A stretch of DNA of 64,000 bases from Guyparkeria halophila (GCF_034479635.1 NZ_CP140153.1:2301501-2365500), one strand, 5' to 3'. Numbered from the stretch's first letter, positions 48,016 through 59,779 are shown. Numbers and translations: made by a program. The notes: a model not told the origin generated them from the sequence alone.

Positions 48016-49143
48016 TCAGCGACGCAGGTCGCGCAGGTACCACCACTCGAAGAAACGCTTGGCCCAGTGCAGCAGACGACACGGCGGGGTGACGAACTGG
48101 CGTTTCTCGTTGCGGAACACCAGCGTGGCCCGATCGAGCATGTCCATCACGCAGACCAGTTCCCACTTGAAGGTCCGGTCGGCCGGCTGGCCGTCGATCT
48201 CGGCGACCAGGTTCTCGGCGGCGGCCGCGGCCTGCAGGTCGGCCATGTGCGCCTGCTTGGGCGCCCAGTCCGGGGCGGGGTAGCTGCCGGAATCGCCGGC
48301 AACGTAGACCTTGTCGGCGCCCTTGACCCGCGCATGCTCGTCGGCCTCGATCATGCCGCCGGGCGAGGTCGGGAACGGGGCGTTCTCGAGCCAGGCCGGC
48401 CCGGTCATGCCGGGCATGAACAGGATCAGGTCGGCCGCGAACTCGCCCTTTTCGGTAATCACGCGGTCGGCCTCGAAACGCTGCGGCTTGGCGCCGATAT
48501 GCGTCTCGATGTCGAACTTCTTCATCCGGTCGAGCAGCCGGTCGACCGCCGACTCGCCCAGCCGGTTGCCCGGGCGCGGGGAGGGGTTGAAGAACACCAG
48601 CTTGAACTGCTCGCGCCGCCCCTGCTGGCGCAGCAGGCGATCGATGCCGAACAGCAATTCGAACATCGGTCCGCCACGCACGGCCGCCGGCTCCTTGGGG
48701 TTGCCGCCAAAGCCGATCGCGATGGTGCCGCCCCGCATCTCGTGGAGCCGGTCGTGGATCGCCTCGGCGGCATCGATGCCCTCGCAGAGCGTGATCGCGT
48801 GCTCGATGCCGGGCAGCTTCTTGAGGAAGCGACCGCCGCTGGCGACGACCAGGCCGTCGTTCTCGACCTCGCCGTTGTCGGTGATCACCCGACGGCCATC
48901 GTCGCTGACACCGGTCACGCGCCCGGCATGGAAGCGCACGTCGAGGCGCTCGAGCAGCGGGCGGATATCGAACAGGATGTCCTCGCGCCGCCGCAGCCCG
49001 GCCGGCACCCAGATCAGGCTGGGGTAGTACTGGAAGGTGGGTTCGGGCGCAATCAGGGTGATCTCCGCCTGCGGACGCAACCGCCGCAGGCGACGGATTG
49101 CCGTCAGGGCACCAAAGCCCGCGCCGATGACCGAAAGTCTCAT
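48016..49143 (-). CDS. FAD-dependent oxidoreductase, sulfide:quinone oxidoreductase-like
   Basis: 375 residues. The N-terminal dinucleotide site GAGFGA is at 7-12, and the second FAD-binding block VYVAGDSGSYPAPDWAPKQAHMADLQA at about 279-305. The overall layout fits the SQR/NDH-2 group of pyridine nucleotide-disulfide oxidoreductases. Cys occur at 120, 331 and 355. The Cys expected near residue 155-160 of classical SQR (here NPKEPAAVRGGPMFE) is absent, so a sulfide:quinone activity is doubtful. The C-terminal aromatic/basic helix (RFFEWWYLRDLRR) could attach it to the membrane. GGAGG is 6 bases before ATG 49143 (an ATG one codon earlier is possible). An inverted repeat lies upstream. Confidence 0.75.
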   Translation of the reverse strand: MRLSVIGAGFGALTAIRRLRRLRPQAEITLIAPEPTFQYYPSLIWVPAGLRRREDILFDIRPLLERLDVRFHAGRVTGVSDDGRRVITDNGEVENDGLVVASGGRFLKKLPGIEHAITLCEGIDAAEAIHDRLHEMRGGTIAIGFGGNPKEPAAVRGGPMFELLFGIDRLLRQQGRREQFKLVFFNPSPRPGNRLGESAVDRLLDRMKKFDIETHIGAKPQRFEADRVITEKGEFAADLILFMPGMTGPAWLENAPFPTSPGGMIEADEHARVKGADKVYVAGDSGSYPAPDWAPKQAHMADLQAAAAAENLVAEIDGQPADRTFKWELVCVMDMLDRATLVFRNEKRQFVTPPCRLLHWAKRFFEWWYLRDLRR

Positions 49144-49181
49144 CATGTGCCTCCAAAGCCGGGTCAGTCGTTCAAAGCAAC

Positions 49182-49201
49182 ACCTTATCTTGGCATAAGG
49201 T
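49182..49201. promoter_or_regulatory. Operator-like inverted repeat upstream of the flavoprotein gene
   Basis: ACCTTAT-N6-ATAAGGT, a perfect 7-bp dyad in an AT-rich pocket, lies about 40 bases before the ATG. On the minus strand TTGGAT is 17 bases upstream of TTATGC, so the dyad would overlap a -10 region, the usual place for a repressor site. The regulator is unknown. Confidence 0.4.
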
Positions 49202-49222
49202 ATTTCTAATACTCAATCCAAC

Positions 49223-49846
49223 TCAGGCCCGTCGCGATGACCGCCTCCTGTCCGACAGCCATCGAGTCAGCGGGCGGGCCAGAAACAGCGACAGCAACAC
49301 CAGGGCCAGGATGATGGGCGTACGCGTGTCAAACTTCACCGACAGGAAGTAGTGCAGCACGACCAGCGCGGTGGCCGGGTAGACCAAGCGATGGACGGTC
49401 TTCCAGCGGCGACCCAGTCGGCGCATCCAGCCGGGCGTGGAGGTGACTGCCAGCGACAGCAGCATCAGGAAGGCGATCGCGCCAAAGGTGATGTGCTCGC
49501 GCTCGAGCACGTCTTCCCAGATCGCGGCCAGGTCGAGCTGGCGATCGACGGCCAACCAGAGCAGGACATGCAGGCTGGCGAAGAAAAAGGCGTACAGCCC
49601 GACCATGCGCCGGTAGTCGATCAGCCCGACCCGCGGCAACAGGCGCTGGAGCGGGGTGATCGCCAGACCGATCAACAACAGGTAGAGCGCGGTGTCGCCC
49701 AGAAAACGCAGGCTGTCGACCACCGGCTCGTAGCCGAGCTGGTGGGTGGGGATCGCCCAGGCGAGATAGATCAACGGGGCCAGCTGGGCGAGGAAGATCA
49801 GCCACCACGCCGGGCGATTGGCCAACCAGGGGCGACGCGCTGCCAT
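49223..49846 (-). CDS. msrQ: Heme-containing membrane subunit MsrQ
   Basis: 207 residues from ATG 49846; the upstream extension of the frame lies inside msrP. Six predicted membrane segments form a ferric-reductase-like fold, with the heme-ligand His of segments 3 and 5 (FASLHVLLWL, LVVLHYFLS) and KTVHRLVYPA visible. It passes electrons from quinol or flavin to MsrP. The ATG overlaps the msrP stop (TGATG). With MsrP it reduces methionine sulfoxide in periplasmic proteins. Confidence 0.92.
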   Translation of the reverse strand: MAARRPWLANRPAWWLIFLAQLAPLIYLAWAIPTHQLGYEPVVDSLRFLGDTALYLLLIGLAITPLQRLLPRVGLIDYRRMVGLYAFFFASLHVLLWLAVDRQLDLAAIWEDVLEREHITFGAIAFLMLLSLAVTSTPGWMRRLGRRWKTVHRLVYPATALVVLHYFLSVKFDTRTPIILALVLLSLFLARPLTRWLSDRRRSSRRA

Positions 49847-50787
49847 CAGTAGTGTTTCTTGAGGTCCATGCCCTGGTAGAGGTGGGCGACCTCCTCGGCG
49901 TAACCGTTGAACATCAGCGTGTCGCGGCGCCCCCATTCGCCGATGCGCCGCTCGGTCGCCTGGGACCAGCGCGGATGATCGACGTTGGGGTTCACGTTGG
50001 CGTAAAAGCCGTATTCGCGCGGCGCGGCGGCCATCCAGCTGGAGGTGGGCTCCTCGCGCACCAGGCTGATGCGCACCAATGACTTGCCGCCCTTGAAGCC
50101 GTATTTCCAGGGCACGACCAGTCGCACTGGCGCGCCGTTCTGCGGCGTCAGTGTCTCGCCATAGAGTCCGGTCGCGAGCAGCGTGAGCGGATGCATCGCC
50201 TCGTCGAGACGCAGTCCTTCCACGTAGGGCCACTCGAGGACCGAGCGCGTCTGTCCCGGTAGCGGATGCTCGGGTCGGTAGACCGTCTCGAAGCGCACGA
50301 ACCGGGCGTCGCTGGTCGGCTCGACCCGATCAAGCAACGCCTTCAACGGCACGCCCTCCCAGGGAATCACCATCGACCAGCCTTCGACGCAGCGCATGCG
50401 GTAGATGCGCTCCACGGGCGAGGCCAGTGCGGTCAGGTCATCTAGGCTGAAACGCCCAGGGCGGGCCACTTCGCCGTCGACCTCGAACTCCCACGGCGAA
50501 AGCCGGTCGATCAGGGCAGCCAGGGCATCGGCGTTGCGCGCGGGATCGGTCTTGCCCGTGCCGAGCTCGTAGTAGTTGTTGTAGCCGGTGACCGCCTCAC
50601 GCTCGGTGAGCTGCTCGGAGAGCGGCTTGCCCTCGTCGGCGCGGCCGCAGCCGGGCAGCGCCAACGCCGCCCCGGCACCGAACACCGAGCGAAGGAAGGT
50701 GCGCCGTGCCTGACGGTCGGTGGCCAGTTTCGGATCGGTGACTTCCCATTCACCGGGTTCATGGGGCGATCGGATACGGTGACGCAT
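49846..50787 (-). CDS. msrP: Periplasmic methionine sulfoxide reductase, molybdopterin subunit MsrP
   Basis: 313 residues (E. coli 334) from ATG 50787; the frame is open much further upstream but that region is non-coding or antisense to amgK. A twin-arginine signal RRTFLRS at 28-34 precedes a hydrophobic stretch ending LPGCG. The Mo-coordinating Cys133 is in [16 protein letters not shown]. The rest matches the sulfite-oxidase-fold family. Exported folded by Tat and paired with MsrQ. Confidence 0.93.
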   Translation of the reverse strand: MRHRIRSPHEPGEWEVTDPKLATDRQARRTFLRSVFGAGAALALPGCGRADEGKPLSEQLTEREAVTGYNNYYELGTGKTDPARNADALAALIDRLSPWEFEVDGEVARPGRFSLDDLTALASPVERIYRMRCVEGWSMVIPWEGVPLKALLDRVEPTSDARFVRFETVYRPEHPLPGQTRSVLEWPYVEGLRLDEAMHPLTLLATGLYGETLTPQNGAPVRLVVPWKYGFKGGKSLVRISLVREEPTSSWMAAAPREYGFYANVNPNVDHPRWSQATERRIGEWGRRDTLMFNGYAEEVAHLYQGMDLKKHY

Positions 50788-50858
50788 GACAGACCTCGGT
50801 AACAAACGGAGCGCCAAGGCGAATGCCGATGAGGGCATCGGACAGGTAGAATTCGCCG

Positions 50859-50874
50859 CGCAGAGGTTGCTAAG
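50859..50874. repeat. Possible decayed half of the dispersed palindrome
   Basis: GCAGAGGTTGCTAAG resembles the outer half of the palindromes at 43701-43738 and 47963-47997 (GCAGAGGTTCCCTAAGG and GCAGAGGTTGCTTAAAG). No opposite arm is present. It lies in the 207-base msrP-amgK divergent spacer, where I see no strong promoter. This may be chance. Confidence 0.3.
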
Positions 50875-50994
50875 AGTATCGACGTTAAGACCACGTTCTG
50901 CACGACGCCGTTCGCCGCCGCGAAACGCGACCAAGCCACCCTGTCCCGATTCGACAGTCCATCGACAGCCCGGAGCCACAGGAGCCGTGAGCCA

Positions 50995-52708
<1,714 letters not shown>

Positions 52709-52721
52709 GGGGCCTCTGGCG

Positions 52722-54005
52722 TCAGCGGAACGCCAGATCCCGGAGGAACAGCGCGATCTGCGGGAAGGAGATCAGCAACACCGTCATCGTGATCAGCATG
52801 ATGATGAACGGCGGCGTGCCCCGGACGATGTCCATGTACGGTCGTCGGAACACCGCCATCGCGGTGAAGATGTCGTAGCCGAACGGCGGCGTGGCCGAGC
52901 CGATCGCCGACTGCAACACCACCAGCGTGCCCACCAGCACCGGGTCGACGCCGGAGGCATGGATGGCCGGCATGAAGATCGGGGTGAGCACGAAGATCGC
53001 CACGATCGGATCGACGAACATGCAGGCGACGAAGTAGGACACCGCGATCAGGATCAAAAGATGGGTCGGGTTGTCCGCGACGTGATCCAGGATCGGCCCG
53101 AGCACCTCGGAGGGAATCTGCGCCAGCGAGATGACCCACGAGAACGCCTGCCCCGCCCCGACGAGGATGAACACCACCGCCGTGATCAGCCCGGTCGACA
53201 GCGCAATGCCCGGCAGGTCAGACAGCTTGATCGAGCGGTAGATGATCATCTCCAGGATCACCGCGTAGAGCACCGACATCGCGGCCGCCTCGGTGGGGCT
53301 GAACAGCCCCGAGTAGATACCGCCGAGCACCACGACCGGGAAACCCATCGGCAGGATCGCCCCCTGCAACGCCTTGAGTCGGCCGGCCCAGCCGACCCGC
53401 TCCTCCGGCGGAATGCCCCAACGACGCGAGACGTACCAGCTGTAGACCGAGAACATCAGCATGATCGCCACACCGGGCCCGATGCCGGCGATGAAGAGCT
53501 CGCCCACCGACACGTTCGCGGCCACCCCATAGATAATCGCCGCGATAGAGGGCGGAATCAGCAGGGCGATATCCGAGGCATTGACCAGCAACGCCAGCGT
53601 GAAGCTGTCCTTGTAGCCGGCCTTGAGCATCTTCGGGCGCAGCGCGCTGCCGATCGCGACCACGGTGGCCTGGGTGGAGCCCGAGACCGCCCCGAACAGG
53701 GTGCAGGTCACCGCGGTGGTGATCGGCAGGCCGCCACGCCGGTGGCCAATGAATGCACGCACCAGGTCCAACAGGCGGTTGGCCGTGTGCCCCTTGGTCA
53801 TGATGTCGGCGGCAAGGATGAACATCGGCACGGCCACCAGCACCGAGGGACGCACCCCGCCGATCATCTGCTGCACCAGCTGGTTGGGGCCCACGTCGGG
53901 GAAGGAGACCAGCAGCAACGCCAGCGCGCCGACGATCAGCGGCACCATCATGGGAAAGCCCATCAGGAGCAGCAGGAACATCAGGATGAACATCAAAGTC
54001 AGCAT
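52722..54005 (-). CDS. dctM: TRAP transporter large membrane subunit
   Basis: 427 residues with about 11-12 predicted membrane segments, beginning MLTLMFILMFLLLLMGFPMMVPLIVGA. This is the DctM family and the ion-coupled transport path of a tripartite ATP-independent periplasmic transporter. The start codon overlaps the dctQ stop by one base. The binding protein gene (dctP) is divergent at 54898. Confidence 0.92.
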   Translation of the reverse strand: MLTLMFILMFLLLLMGFPMMVPLIVGALALLLVSFPDVGPNQLVQQMIGGVRPSVLVAVPMFILAADIMTKGHTANRLLDLVRAFIGHRRGGLPITTAVTCTLFGAVSGSTQATVVAIGSALRPKMLKAGYKDSFTLALLVNASDIALLIPPSIAAIIYGVAANVSVGELFIAGIGPGVAIMLMFSVYSWYVSRRWGIPPEERVGWAGRLKALQGAILPMGFPVVVLGGIYSGLFSPTEAAAMSVLYAVILEMIIYRSIKLSDLPGIALSTGLITAVVFILVGAGQAFSWVISLAQIPSEVLGPILDHVADNPTHLLILIAVSYFVACMFVDPIVAIFVLTPIFMPAIHASGVDPVLVGTLVVLQSAIGSATPPFGYDIFTAMAVFRRPYMDIVRGTPPFIIMLITMTVLLISFPQIALFLRDLAFR

Positions 54006-54637
54006 CAGCGGGCCTCCTTGCTCGGGTCGATGCTCGAATCATCCCGCTGCTCGCTTCCCTCGGCGGCATTGAGATCGGCTTCCTCGTAGACCTCGAGTTC
54101 CATGAACGAGCGATAGACCTCCTTGGAGGTCAGGTTGCGCACGGTCGTAAGCAGGTATTGCAGGCCGGCGAGGAACAGCCCGATGGGTACCAGCAGGTAG
54201 AGGATCCAGATGGGGATACCCAGCGACGGGGTGGCCTGACCGATCGAGCGCACCTGCATCTCGTAGATCACGGCGTAGTAGGCCAGGTAGAACATCACGA
54301 CCGCCGAACCGGTGGTGATGACGATATTGGCCCCCTTCCGCCACGGCCCCTTGAGCTGGTCGTAGATCGCCGACATGCGGATATTGCGGCCATGGCGGGC
54401 CGCCTTGGCCACCCCGACAAAGGTGATGATGACCAGCAGGGCCTGATTGATCTCGCCGGCGAACGGCAACCCCTGCTTGAGGAGATTGTCGCCCAGCACG
54501 TTGGCGATATTGATGGCGGCCATCAACAGGATGGCGCCCGAGAGAACGATGTTCTCGATCCAGCCGATCAGCCAGTCCAGGCGGATCAGCGCTCGCCCCG
54601 GCAACGACCGGGACAGCTTTCCCTGCGCTTGCGACAT
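54005..54637 (-). CDS. dctQ: TRAP transporter small membrane subunit
   Basis: 210 residues from ATG 54637, which has GGAG 7 bases upstream; the frame is open further upstream. Four predicted membrane segments (about 25-45, 60-80, 100-125 and 140-160), with conserved KAARHGRNIRM after segment 2, identify the DctQ family. It has an unusually long charged C-terminal tail of about 45 residues. Operon with dctM. Confidence 0.9.
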   Translation of the reverse strand: MSQAQGKLSRSLPGRALIRLDWLIGWIENIVLSGAILLMAAINIANVLGDNLLKQGLPFAGEINQALLVIITFVGVAKAARHGRNIRMSAIYDQLKGPWRKGANIVITTGSAVVMFYLAYYAVIYEMQVRSIGQATPSLGIPIWILYLLVPIGLFLAGLQYLLTTVRNLTSKEVYRSFMELEVYEEADLNAAEGSEQRDDSSIDPSKEAR

Positions 54638-54897
54638 TGGTTTCTCCCGGCCGGACCCACCAGGCGGCATGGTCCGGCAGACATTCTTCTTGTTGCCGCC
54701 CGGTGGCCGATAGCGGGCTTCGCCACTCATCGCGGACGGTTCGCCGTGCTCCGAATCCTCGCCGAGTGTAGTCGCGCCGCAAACCGGCTGTCCAATGGCC
54801 CCGCCGGTTCGACATGCTAAGGTCAAAGGGGTCGCGGCGCTCGGCTCCGCCCGGGTCGAGCGCTGCATGAACGATAAGCAAGAACAGGGAGAGACTG

Positions 54898-55962
54898 ATG
54901 GAAAGCAAGCGATTCCTTCATAAGGGGGCCCTCTGGATGGGCGCCGTGGCGATGGCCGCCGGCCTGACCCTGACCGGTTGCGGCCAGTCCGACGACGGCG
55001 CCAAAACCGGCGAGGGCGAACAGGTCTGGCGCTTCGCCCTGGAAGAGACCAAGGGCGGCGTGCAGTGGCAGTACGCCAAGAAGTTCAAGGAGGAGATCGA
55101 GGCCGCGCACGACAACGTCGAGGTCAAGATCTACCCCTACGGCACGTTGGGCAGCTCGCAGGACATCACCCAGCAGATCCAGAACAACACCATGCAGTTC
55201 GCCTTCGCCTCGGCGGGCCACGTCGGCTCGACTATCCCCGAGGCGCAGGTCTTCACCCTGCACTTCCTGTTCTCGCAGGACGATTCGGTCAACCAGGACA
55301 TCTTCGCCTCCAACGAAGTCGTCCATGAGGAACTGGGCGCCGCCTACAGCGAAAAAGGCCTCGAGCTGCTGTCGATCGTTCCCGAGGGCTGGATGGTATG
55401 GAGCGCCAACAAGGCGATCCAGAAGCCGGAAGACTTCGAGGGCGTCAAGATCCGGGTCAAGCCGTCCGACCTGCTGCTGGCCACCTATGAAGGATACGGC
55501 GCCAACCCGAAGCCGATGGCCTACTCCGAGATCTACGGCGGCCTGCAGCGTGGCCAGATCGACGCGCAGACCCAGCCGATGTTCGCCATCCGCGACATGA
55601 GCTTCTTCGAGGTTCAGGACTACCTGATCCAGGCGCGTAATGCGCAGTTCGTGTCCACCGTGATCAGCAGCCCGGGCTTCCTCGAGGGCCTGCCGGAAGA
55701 CATGCAGGCAAGCGTCCAGGAGACCATCAAGGAGCTCGACCCGTACATCTGGGACGTGCAGAAGACGCTCAACCAGGAAGCGGCCGAGGAGATCAAGTCC
55801 AAGAGCGACATCGAGTTCATCGAGCTGACGCCTGAACAGGTCGAAACCTTCCGCGAGAGCGTCGAGCCGGTATTCGACCAGTACGTCGAGATGGCCGGTC
55901 CGCGCGGCGAGAAGATCCTCAACGCCATCCAGGATGCCGTGGCCAAAGGGAACGACGGGTAA
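54898..55962 (+). CDS. dctP: TRAP transporter substrate-binding lipoprotein
   Basis: 354 residues. A lipoprotein signal with lipobox LTGC, Cys28, means it is membrane-anchored in the periplasm, not soluble as most DctP are. The DctP fold is clear: WRFALEETKGGVQWQYAKKF, LGSSQDITQQIQNNTMQFAF, then the ligand-contacting FEGVKIRVKPSDLL and YGGLQRGQIDAQTQPM. The substrate is an organic acid in most characterised members but cannot be specified here. GGGAGAG is 4 bases before the ATG. It is divergent from dctQM across 260 bases with no strong promoter visible, and followed by a strong terminator. Confidence 0.92.
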   Translation: MESKRFLHKGALWMGAVAMAAGLTLTGCGQSDDGAKTGEGEQVWRFALEETKGGVQWQYAKKFKEEIEAAHDNVEVKIYPYGTLGSSQDITQQIQNNTMQFAFASAGHVGSTIPEAQVFTLHFLFSQDDSVNQDIFASNEVVHEELGAAYSEKGLELLSIVPEGWMVWSANKAIQKPEDFEGVKIRVKPSDLLLATYEGYGANPKPMAYSEIYGGLQRGQIDAQTQPMFAIRDMSFFEVQDYLIQARNAQFVSTVISSPGFLEGLPEDMQASVQETIKELDPYIWDVQKTLNQEAAEEIKSKSDIEFIELTPEQVETFRESVEPVFDQYVEMAGPRGEKILNAIQDAVAKGNDG

Positions 55963-56000
55963 CGACTCGCCGGTCCCGAGCCGCTCGGCTCATGACCCAA

Positions 56001-56027
56001 AGGCGCGCCCTCCGGCGCGCCTTTTTT
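56001..56027 (+). terminator. Rho-independent terminator after dctP
   Basis: The perfect 9-bp stem AGGCGCGCC/GGCGCGCCT with loop CTCC is followed by TTTTTT, 38 bases after the dctP stop. Confidence 0.88.
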
Positions 56028-56059
56028 GTTTCAGGCGGCCATGGATCGAGCACAACCTG

Positions 56060-56089
56060 CTGACAAACCCGGACTTTTCCGACTAGGAT
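56060..56089 (+). promoter_or_regulatory. Promoter for ackA-xfp
   Basis: -35 CTGACA (56060-56065), an 18-bp spacer, and -10 TAGGAT (56084-56089). A C-rich/G-rich hairpin (CCCCC ... GGGGG, about 56097-56115) then lies in the leader before ackA. Confidence 0.5.
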
Positions 56090-56149
56090 TGAGTGCCCCC
56101 CCATTATCCGGGGGCCGTTGCACACACGCTCATGCAGAGGACCGGATCG

Positions 56150-57298
56150 ATGGCAACAGACGGGCCGGACGAGACGCGCTGGCTGGCAATCAATGCCGGC
56201 TCGTCCTCGCTCAAGCTGGCGATCTTCGATGCGGCCGGCCACCGGACACACGCGGTCACGGCCGAAGACCTTGGCGACGTCGGCGGCGACCTCGGCGAGG
56301 CGCATTCACACGCGCTCGACGAGTTGCTCACCGCCCTGCCACCGGCTGAGGCCGGGCCGTTCCGGGGCATCGCGCATCGCGTCGTGCACGGCGGCGATCG
56401 TTTCGACACCGCCACGCAAATCGACCAGGCGGTGATCGACGCACTGCACGAGATCGAGCCGCTCGCGCCGCTGCACAACCCGCTTGCGGCAGCCTGCATC
56501 GAGGCGGCGCGTCGCCACTTTCCCGACACGCCCCATTTCGCCTTGTTCGACACGGCCTTTCACCGGGATCTGCCACCGGAATCGCGCGACTACGCCCTGC
56601 CCGCCTGGTGCCGCGATCGGCTGGGCATCCGCCGCTATGGCTTTCACGGCCTTTCGGCCGCCAATGCCTTGCGCCGCATCGCCGAGGCGACCGGTCACCC
56701 GCCGGCTCGACTCAACCTGATCGTGCTGCACCTGGGCAACGGGGCGAGCGTCACGGCCATTCGCGGCGGGCACAGCGTGGCCACCTCGATGGGCATGACC
56801 CCGCTGGAGGGCCTGGTCATGGGCACCCGGGCCGGCGATATCGACCCGGCGATTCCCGGGGTGCTCGAACGGCGCGGCGGTCTCTCGAGCGACGAGGTCG
56901 ACCACCTGCTCAATCACGAATCCGGCCTGCTGGGGCTGTGCGGCACGCGCGACATGCGCGAGATCCACGATGCGATCGACCGGGGCAGCGAACAGGCAAG
57001 CACCGCCCTGGCGATGTACATCCATCGCATTCGCCATTACCTCGGCGGCTATCTGGTCAACCTGGGGCGGCTGGATGCCCTGGTATTCACCGGCGGCATC
57101 GGCGAGCACGACGTCGTGGTGCGCGAATCGGTCTGCGAAGGCCTCGGGGTGATGGGGCTGGCACTCGATCCGGCCGCCAATCGCCAAGATGACACCGGGG
57201 TGCGTGCCCTGCACCAGCCACACAGCCCCAGCAGCATCTGGGTGGTGCCTGCCGACGAGGAATGGGAAATGATTCGCCAGATACAAGAGATTAGCTAA
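56150..57298 (+). CDS. ackA: Acetate kinase
   Basis: 382 residues (usual 395-400). The start ATG 56150 is chosen for AGAGGA 8 bases upstream; earlier in-frame starts at 56093 (GTG) and 56132 lack one. The ASKHA N-terminal phosphate motif NAGSSSLK is at 15-22, with RVVHGG and the adenosine motif GGIGEHD later. It interconverts acetyl-phosphate and ADP with acetate and ATP. Directly before xfp, so acetyl-phosphate from phosphoketolase can yield ATP. No pta is adjacent. Confidence 0.93.
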   Translation: MATDGPDETRWLAINAGSSSLKLAIFDAAGHRTHAVTAEDLGDVGGDLGEAHSHALDELLTALPPAEAGPFRGIAHRVVHGGDRFDTATQIDQAVIDALHEIEPLAPLHNPLAAACIEAARRHFPDTPHFALFDTAFHRDLPPESRDYALPAWCRDRLGIRRYGFHGLSAANALRRIAEATGHPPARLNLIVLHLGNGASVTAIRGGHSVATSMGMTPLEGLVMGTRAGDIDPAIPGVLERRGGLSSDEVDHLLNHESGLLGLCGTRDMREIHDAIDRGSEQASTALAMYIHRIRHYLGGYLVNLGRLDALVFTGGIGEHDVVVRESVCEGLGVMGLALDPAANRQDDTGVRALHQPHSPSSIWVVPADEEWEMIRQIQEIS

Positions 57299-57323
57299 GG
57301 CCCGGCTGACATCCGTTCGACAT

Positions 57324-57346
57324 CTCCCGCTGCTCTGATGCGGGAG
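57324..57346. other. Hairpin in the ackA-xfp spacer
   Basis: The 7-bp perfect stem CTCCCGC/GCGGGAG with a 9-base loop lies 25 bases after ackA and 37 before xfp. No T tract. It is likely an mRNA-stability or processing element setting the relative expression of the two genes. Confidence 0.4.
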
Positions 57347-57383
57347 TGAGCATCCCCCTCGAACGATCCCGGAGAACAAGGCC

Positions 57384-59759
57384 ATGCAGCAAAACGACAT
57401 CAAGGCGATCGACGGTTTCTGGCGCGCGGCCAACTACCTGTCCGTGGGGCAGATCTACCTGCTGAACAACCCACTCCTGCGCGAGCCGCTGGCACCGGCG
57501 GACATCAAGCCGCGCCTGCTGGGCCATTGGGGCACCACCCCGGGGCTCAATTTCATCTACGCGCACATGAACCACCAGATCGCGGCTCGCGATCTCGACG
57601 CGATCTACCTCACCGGCCCTGGCCACGGTGGGCCGGGGCTGGTGGCCAGCGCTTGGCTCGACGGCACCTACTCCGAGGTTTACCCCGACGTCAGCCGCGA
57701 CGAAGCGGGCATGCAGCGCCTGTTCAAGCAGTTCTCCTTCCCCGGCGGCATTCCCTCGCACGTCGCCCCCGAGACACCCGGCTCGATCCACGAGGGCGGC
57801 GAGTTGGGCTACGTGCTCTCGCATGCCTTCGGCGCGGCCTTCGACAATCCGGATCTGGTCGCCTGCGCGGTGGTGGGCGACGGCGAGGCCGAAACCGGCC
57901 CGCTGGCCACCTCCTGGCACTCGAACAAGTTTCTCGACCCGGCACATGATGGCGCCGTGCTGCCGATCCTGCACCTGAACGGGTACAAGATCGCCAACCC
58001 CACGGTGCTGGCGCGCATCCCGGAGGAGGAGCTCGAGGCGCTGCTGCGTGGCTACGGCTACCAGCCCCACTTCGTCACTGGCGACGACCCCGAGCGGATG
58101 CACCCGGCGATGGTGGAAACGCTCGATCGAGTCCTCGACGAGATCGACGCGATCCAGCAGCGGGCTCGGCACGATGGCGACACAACGCGCCCGCGCTGGC
58201 CGATGATCGTGCTGCGTACACCCAAGGGCTGGACCGGCCCGGAGGAGGTGGACGGCAAGCCGGTCGAGGGCACCTGGCGCTCCCACCAGGTCCCGATGAA
58301 GGACGTCCGGGAACACGCGGCCTATCTCGAGATCCTCGAATCCTGGATGAAGAGCTACCGCCCCGAGGAGCTGTTCGACGAGCAAGGCCAACCGTTCGAC
58401 TGGCTCACCACCCGCACCCCGACCGGCGCTCGTCGCCTGTCCGCCAACCCGCATGCCAACGGCGGGTTGCTGTGCCGGCCGCTCGACCTGCCCGACTTCC
58501 GCGATTACGCGATTCCGGTCGAGGCCCCTGGCCAGACCAAGGCCGAATCCACCCGCGCCATGGGACGGTTCCTGCGCGACGTGATCGAACGCAGCCACGA
58601 GTTGCGCAACTTCCGCCTGTTCGGTCCGGATGAGACCGCTTCCAACCGACTCGATGATGTCTTCGCCGTTACCGACCGGGCCTGGAACGCCGAGACCCTA
58701 CCCACCGACGAGCACCTTGCCCGCGGCGGGCGGGTCATGGAAATCCTCTCGGAACACACCTGCCAGGGCTGGTTGGAGGGCTACCTGCTGACCGGCCGCC
58801 ACGGCCTGTTCGCCTGCTACGAGGCCTTCATCCACATCATCGACTCGATGTTCAACCAGCACGCCAAGTGGCTGGACACCAGTCAGGATATCCCGTGGCG
58901 CGCCCCGATCCCGTCGCTCAACTATCTCTTGACCAGCCACGTCTGGCGCCAGGACCACAACGGCTTCTCGCATCAGGACCCCGGCTTCATCGATCTCGTG
59001 GTCAACAAGAAGGCGAGCGTGGTCCGTGTCTACTTCCCACCCGATGCAAACTGCCTGCTGTCGGTGACCGACCACTGCCTGAAAAGCCGCGATTACATCA
59101 ACGTGATCGTCGCCGGCAAACAGCCCCAACCCCAATACCTCGACATGGACGCCGCCATCAAGCACTGCACCGCCGGCGTGTCGATCTGGGAATGGGCCAG
59201 CAGCGACGACGGCCTGGAGCCCGACGTGGTGATGACCTGCGCCGGCGACGTGCCCACCGAGGAAGTCCTCGCCGCCACCGACTTGCTGCGCCGCCACCTG
59301 CCCGAACTGCGCGTGCGGGTGGTCAACGTGGTCGACCTGATGAAACTCCAGCCCGAGAACGAGCACCCGCACGGTCTGTCGGACAGCGCCTTCGACTCGA
59401 TCTTCACCCTCGACCGGCCGGTGGTCTTCGCCTATCACGGCTACCCGTGGCTGATCCATCGCCTGACCTATCGACGCACCAACCACCACAACCTGCACGT
59501 GCGCGGCTACAAGGAAGAAGGCACGACCACCACCCCGTTCGACATGGCGGTAAAGAACCAGATCGACCGGTACCACCTGGTCATCGACGTGATCGAACGC
59601 GTCCCCGGCCTGAAGGTGCGCGGCGCCCACCTGCGCCAGCAAATGGAACAGCGCCTGATCGAGCATGAGCAGTACATCCGCGAACACGGCGAGGACATGC
59701 CGGAGATCCGCGACTGGCGCTGGCCGTCACTACCCGGCAACGTCACGAGCGACGCCTGA
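57384..59759 (+). CDS. xfp: Xylulose-5-phosphate/fructose-6-phosphate phosphoketolase
   Basis: 791 residues, typical for the family. It is a thiamine-diphosphate enzyme splitting Xu5P or F6P with phosphate to acetyl-phosphate plus a triose or tetrose phosphate. Seen: TGPGHGGPG at about 77-85, [13 protein letters not shown] near 131-143, and the ThDP/Mg motif GDGEAETG at 165-172 with Asn181. The C-terminal [20 protein letters not shown] block is also present. No signal or membrane segment. GGAG and AAGG precede the ATG. It is one operon with ackA. Confidence 0.95.
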   Translation: MQQNDIKAIDGFWRAANYLSVGQIYLLNNPLLREPLAPADIKPRLLGHWGTTPGLNFIYAHMNHQIAARDLDAIYLTGPGHGGPGLVASAWLDGTYSEVYPDVSRDEAGMQRLFKQFSFPGGIPSHVAPETPGSIHEGGELGYVLSHAFGAAFDNPDLVACAVVGDGEAETGPLATSWHSNKFLDPAHDGAVLPILHLNGYKIANPTVLARIPEEELEALLRGYGYQPHFVTGDDPERMHPAMVETLDRVLDEIDAIQQRARHDGDTTRPRWPMIVLRTPKGWTGPEEVDGKPVEGTWRSHQVPMKDVREHAAYLEILESWMKSYRPEELFDEQGQPFDWLTTRTPTGARRLSANPHANGGLLCRPLDLPDFRDYAIPVEAPGQTKAESTRAMGRFLRDVIERSHELRNFRLFGPDETASNRLDDVFAVTDRAWNAETLPTDEHLARGGRVMEILSEHTCQGWLEGYLLTGRHGLFACYEAFIHIIDSMFNQHAKWLDTSQDIPWRAPIPSLNYLLTSHVWRQDHNGFSHQDPGFIDLVVNKKASVVRVYFPPDANCLLSVTDHCLKSRDYINVIVAGKQPQPQYLDMDAAIKHCTAGVSIWEWASSDDGLEPDVVMTCAGDVPTEEVLAATDLLRRHLPELRVRVVNVVDLMKLQPENEHPHGLSDSAFDSIFTLDRPVVFAYHGYPWLIHRLTYRRTNHHNLHVRGYKEEGTTTTPFDMAVKNQIDRYHLVIDVIERVPGLKVRGAHLRQQMEQRLIEHEQYIREHGEDMPEIRDWRWPSLPGNVTSDA

Positions 59760-59779
59760 GCCGGAAACCCGGAAACAGA

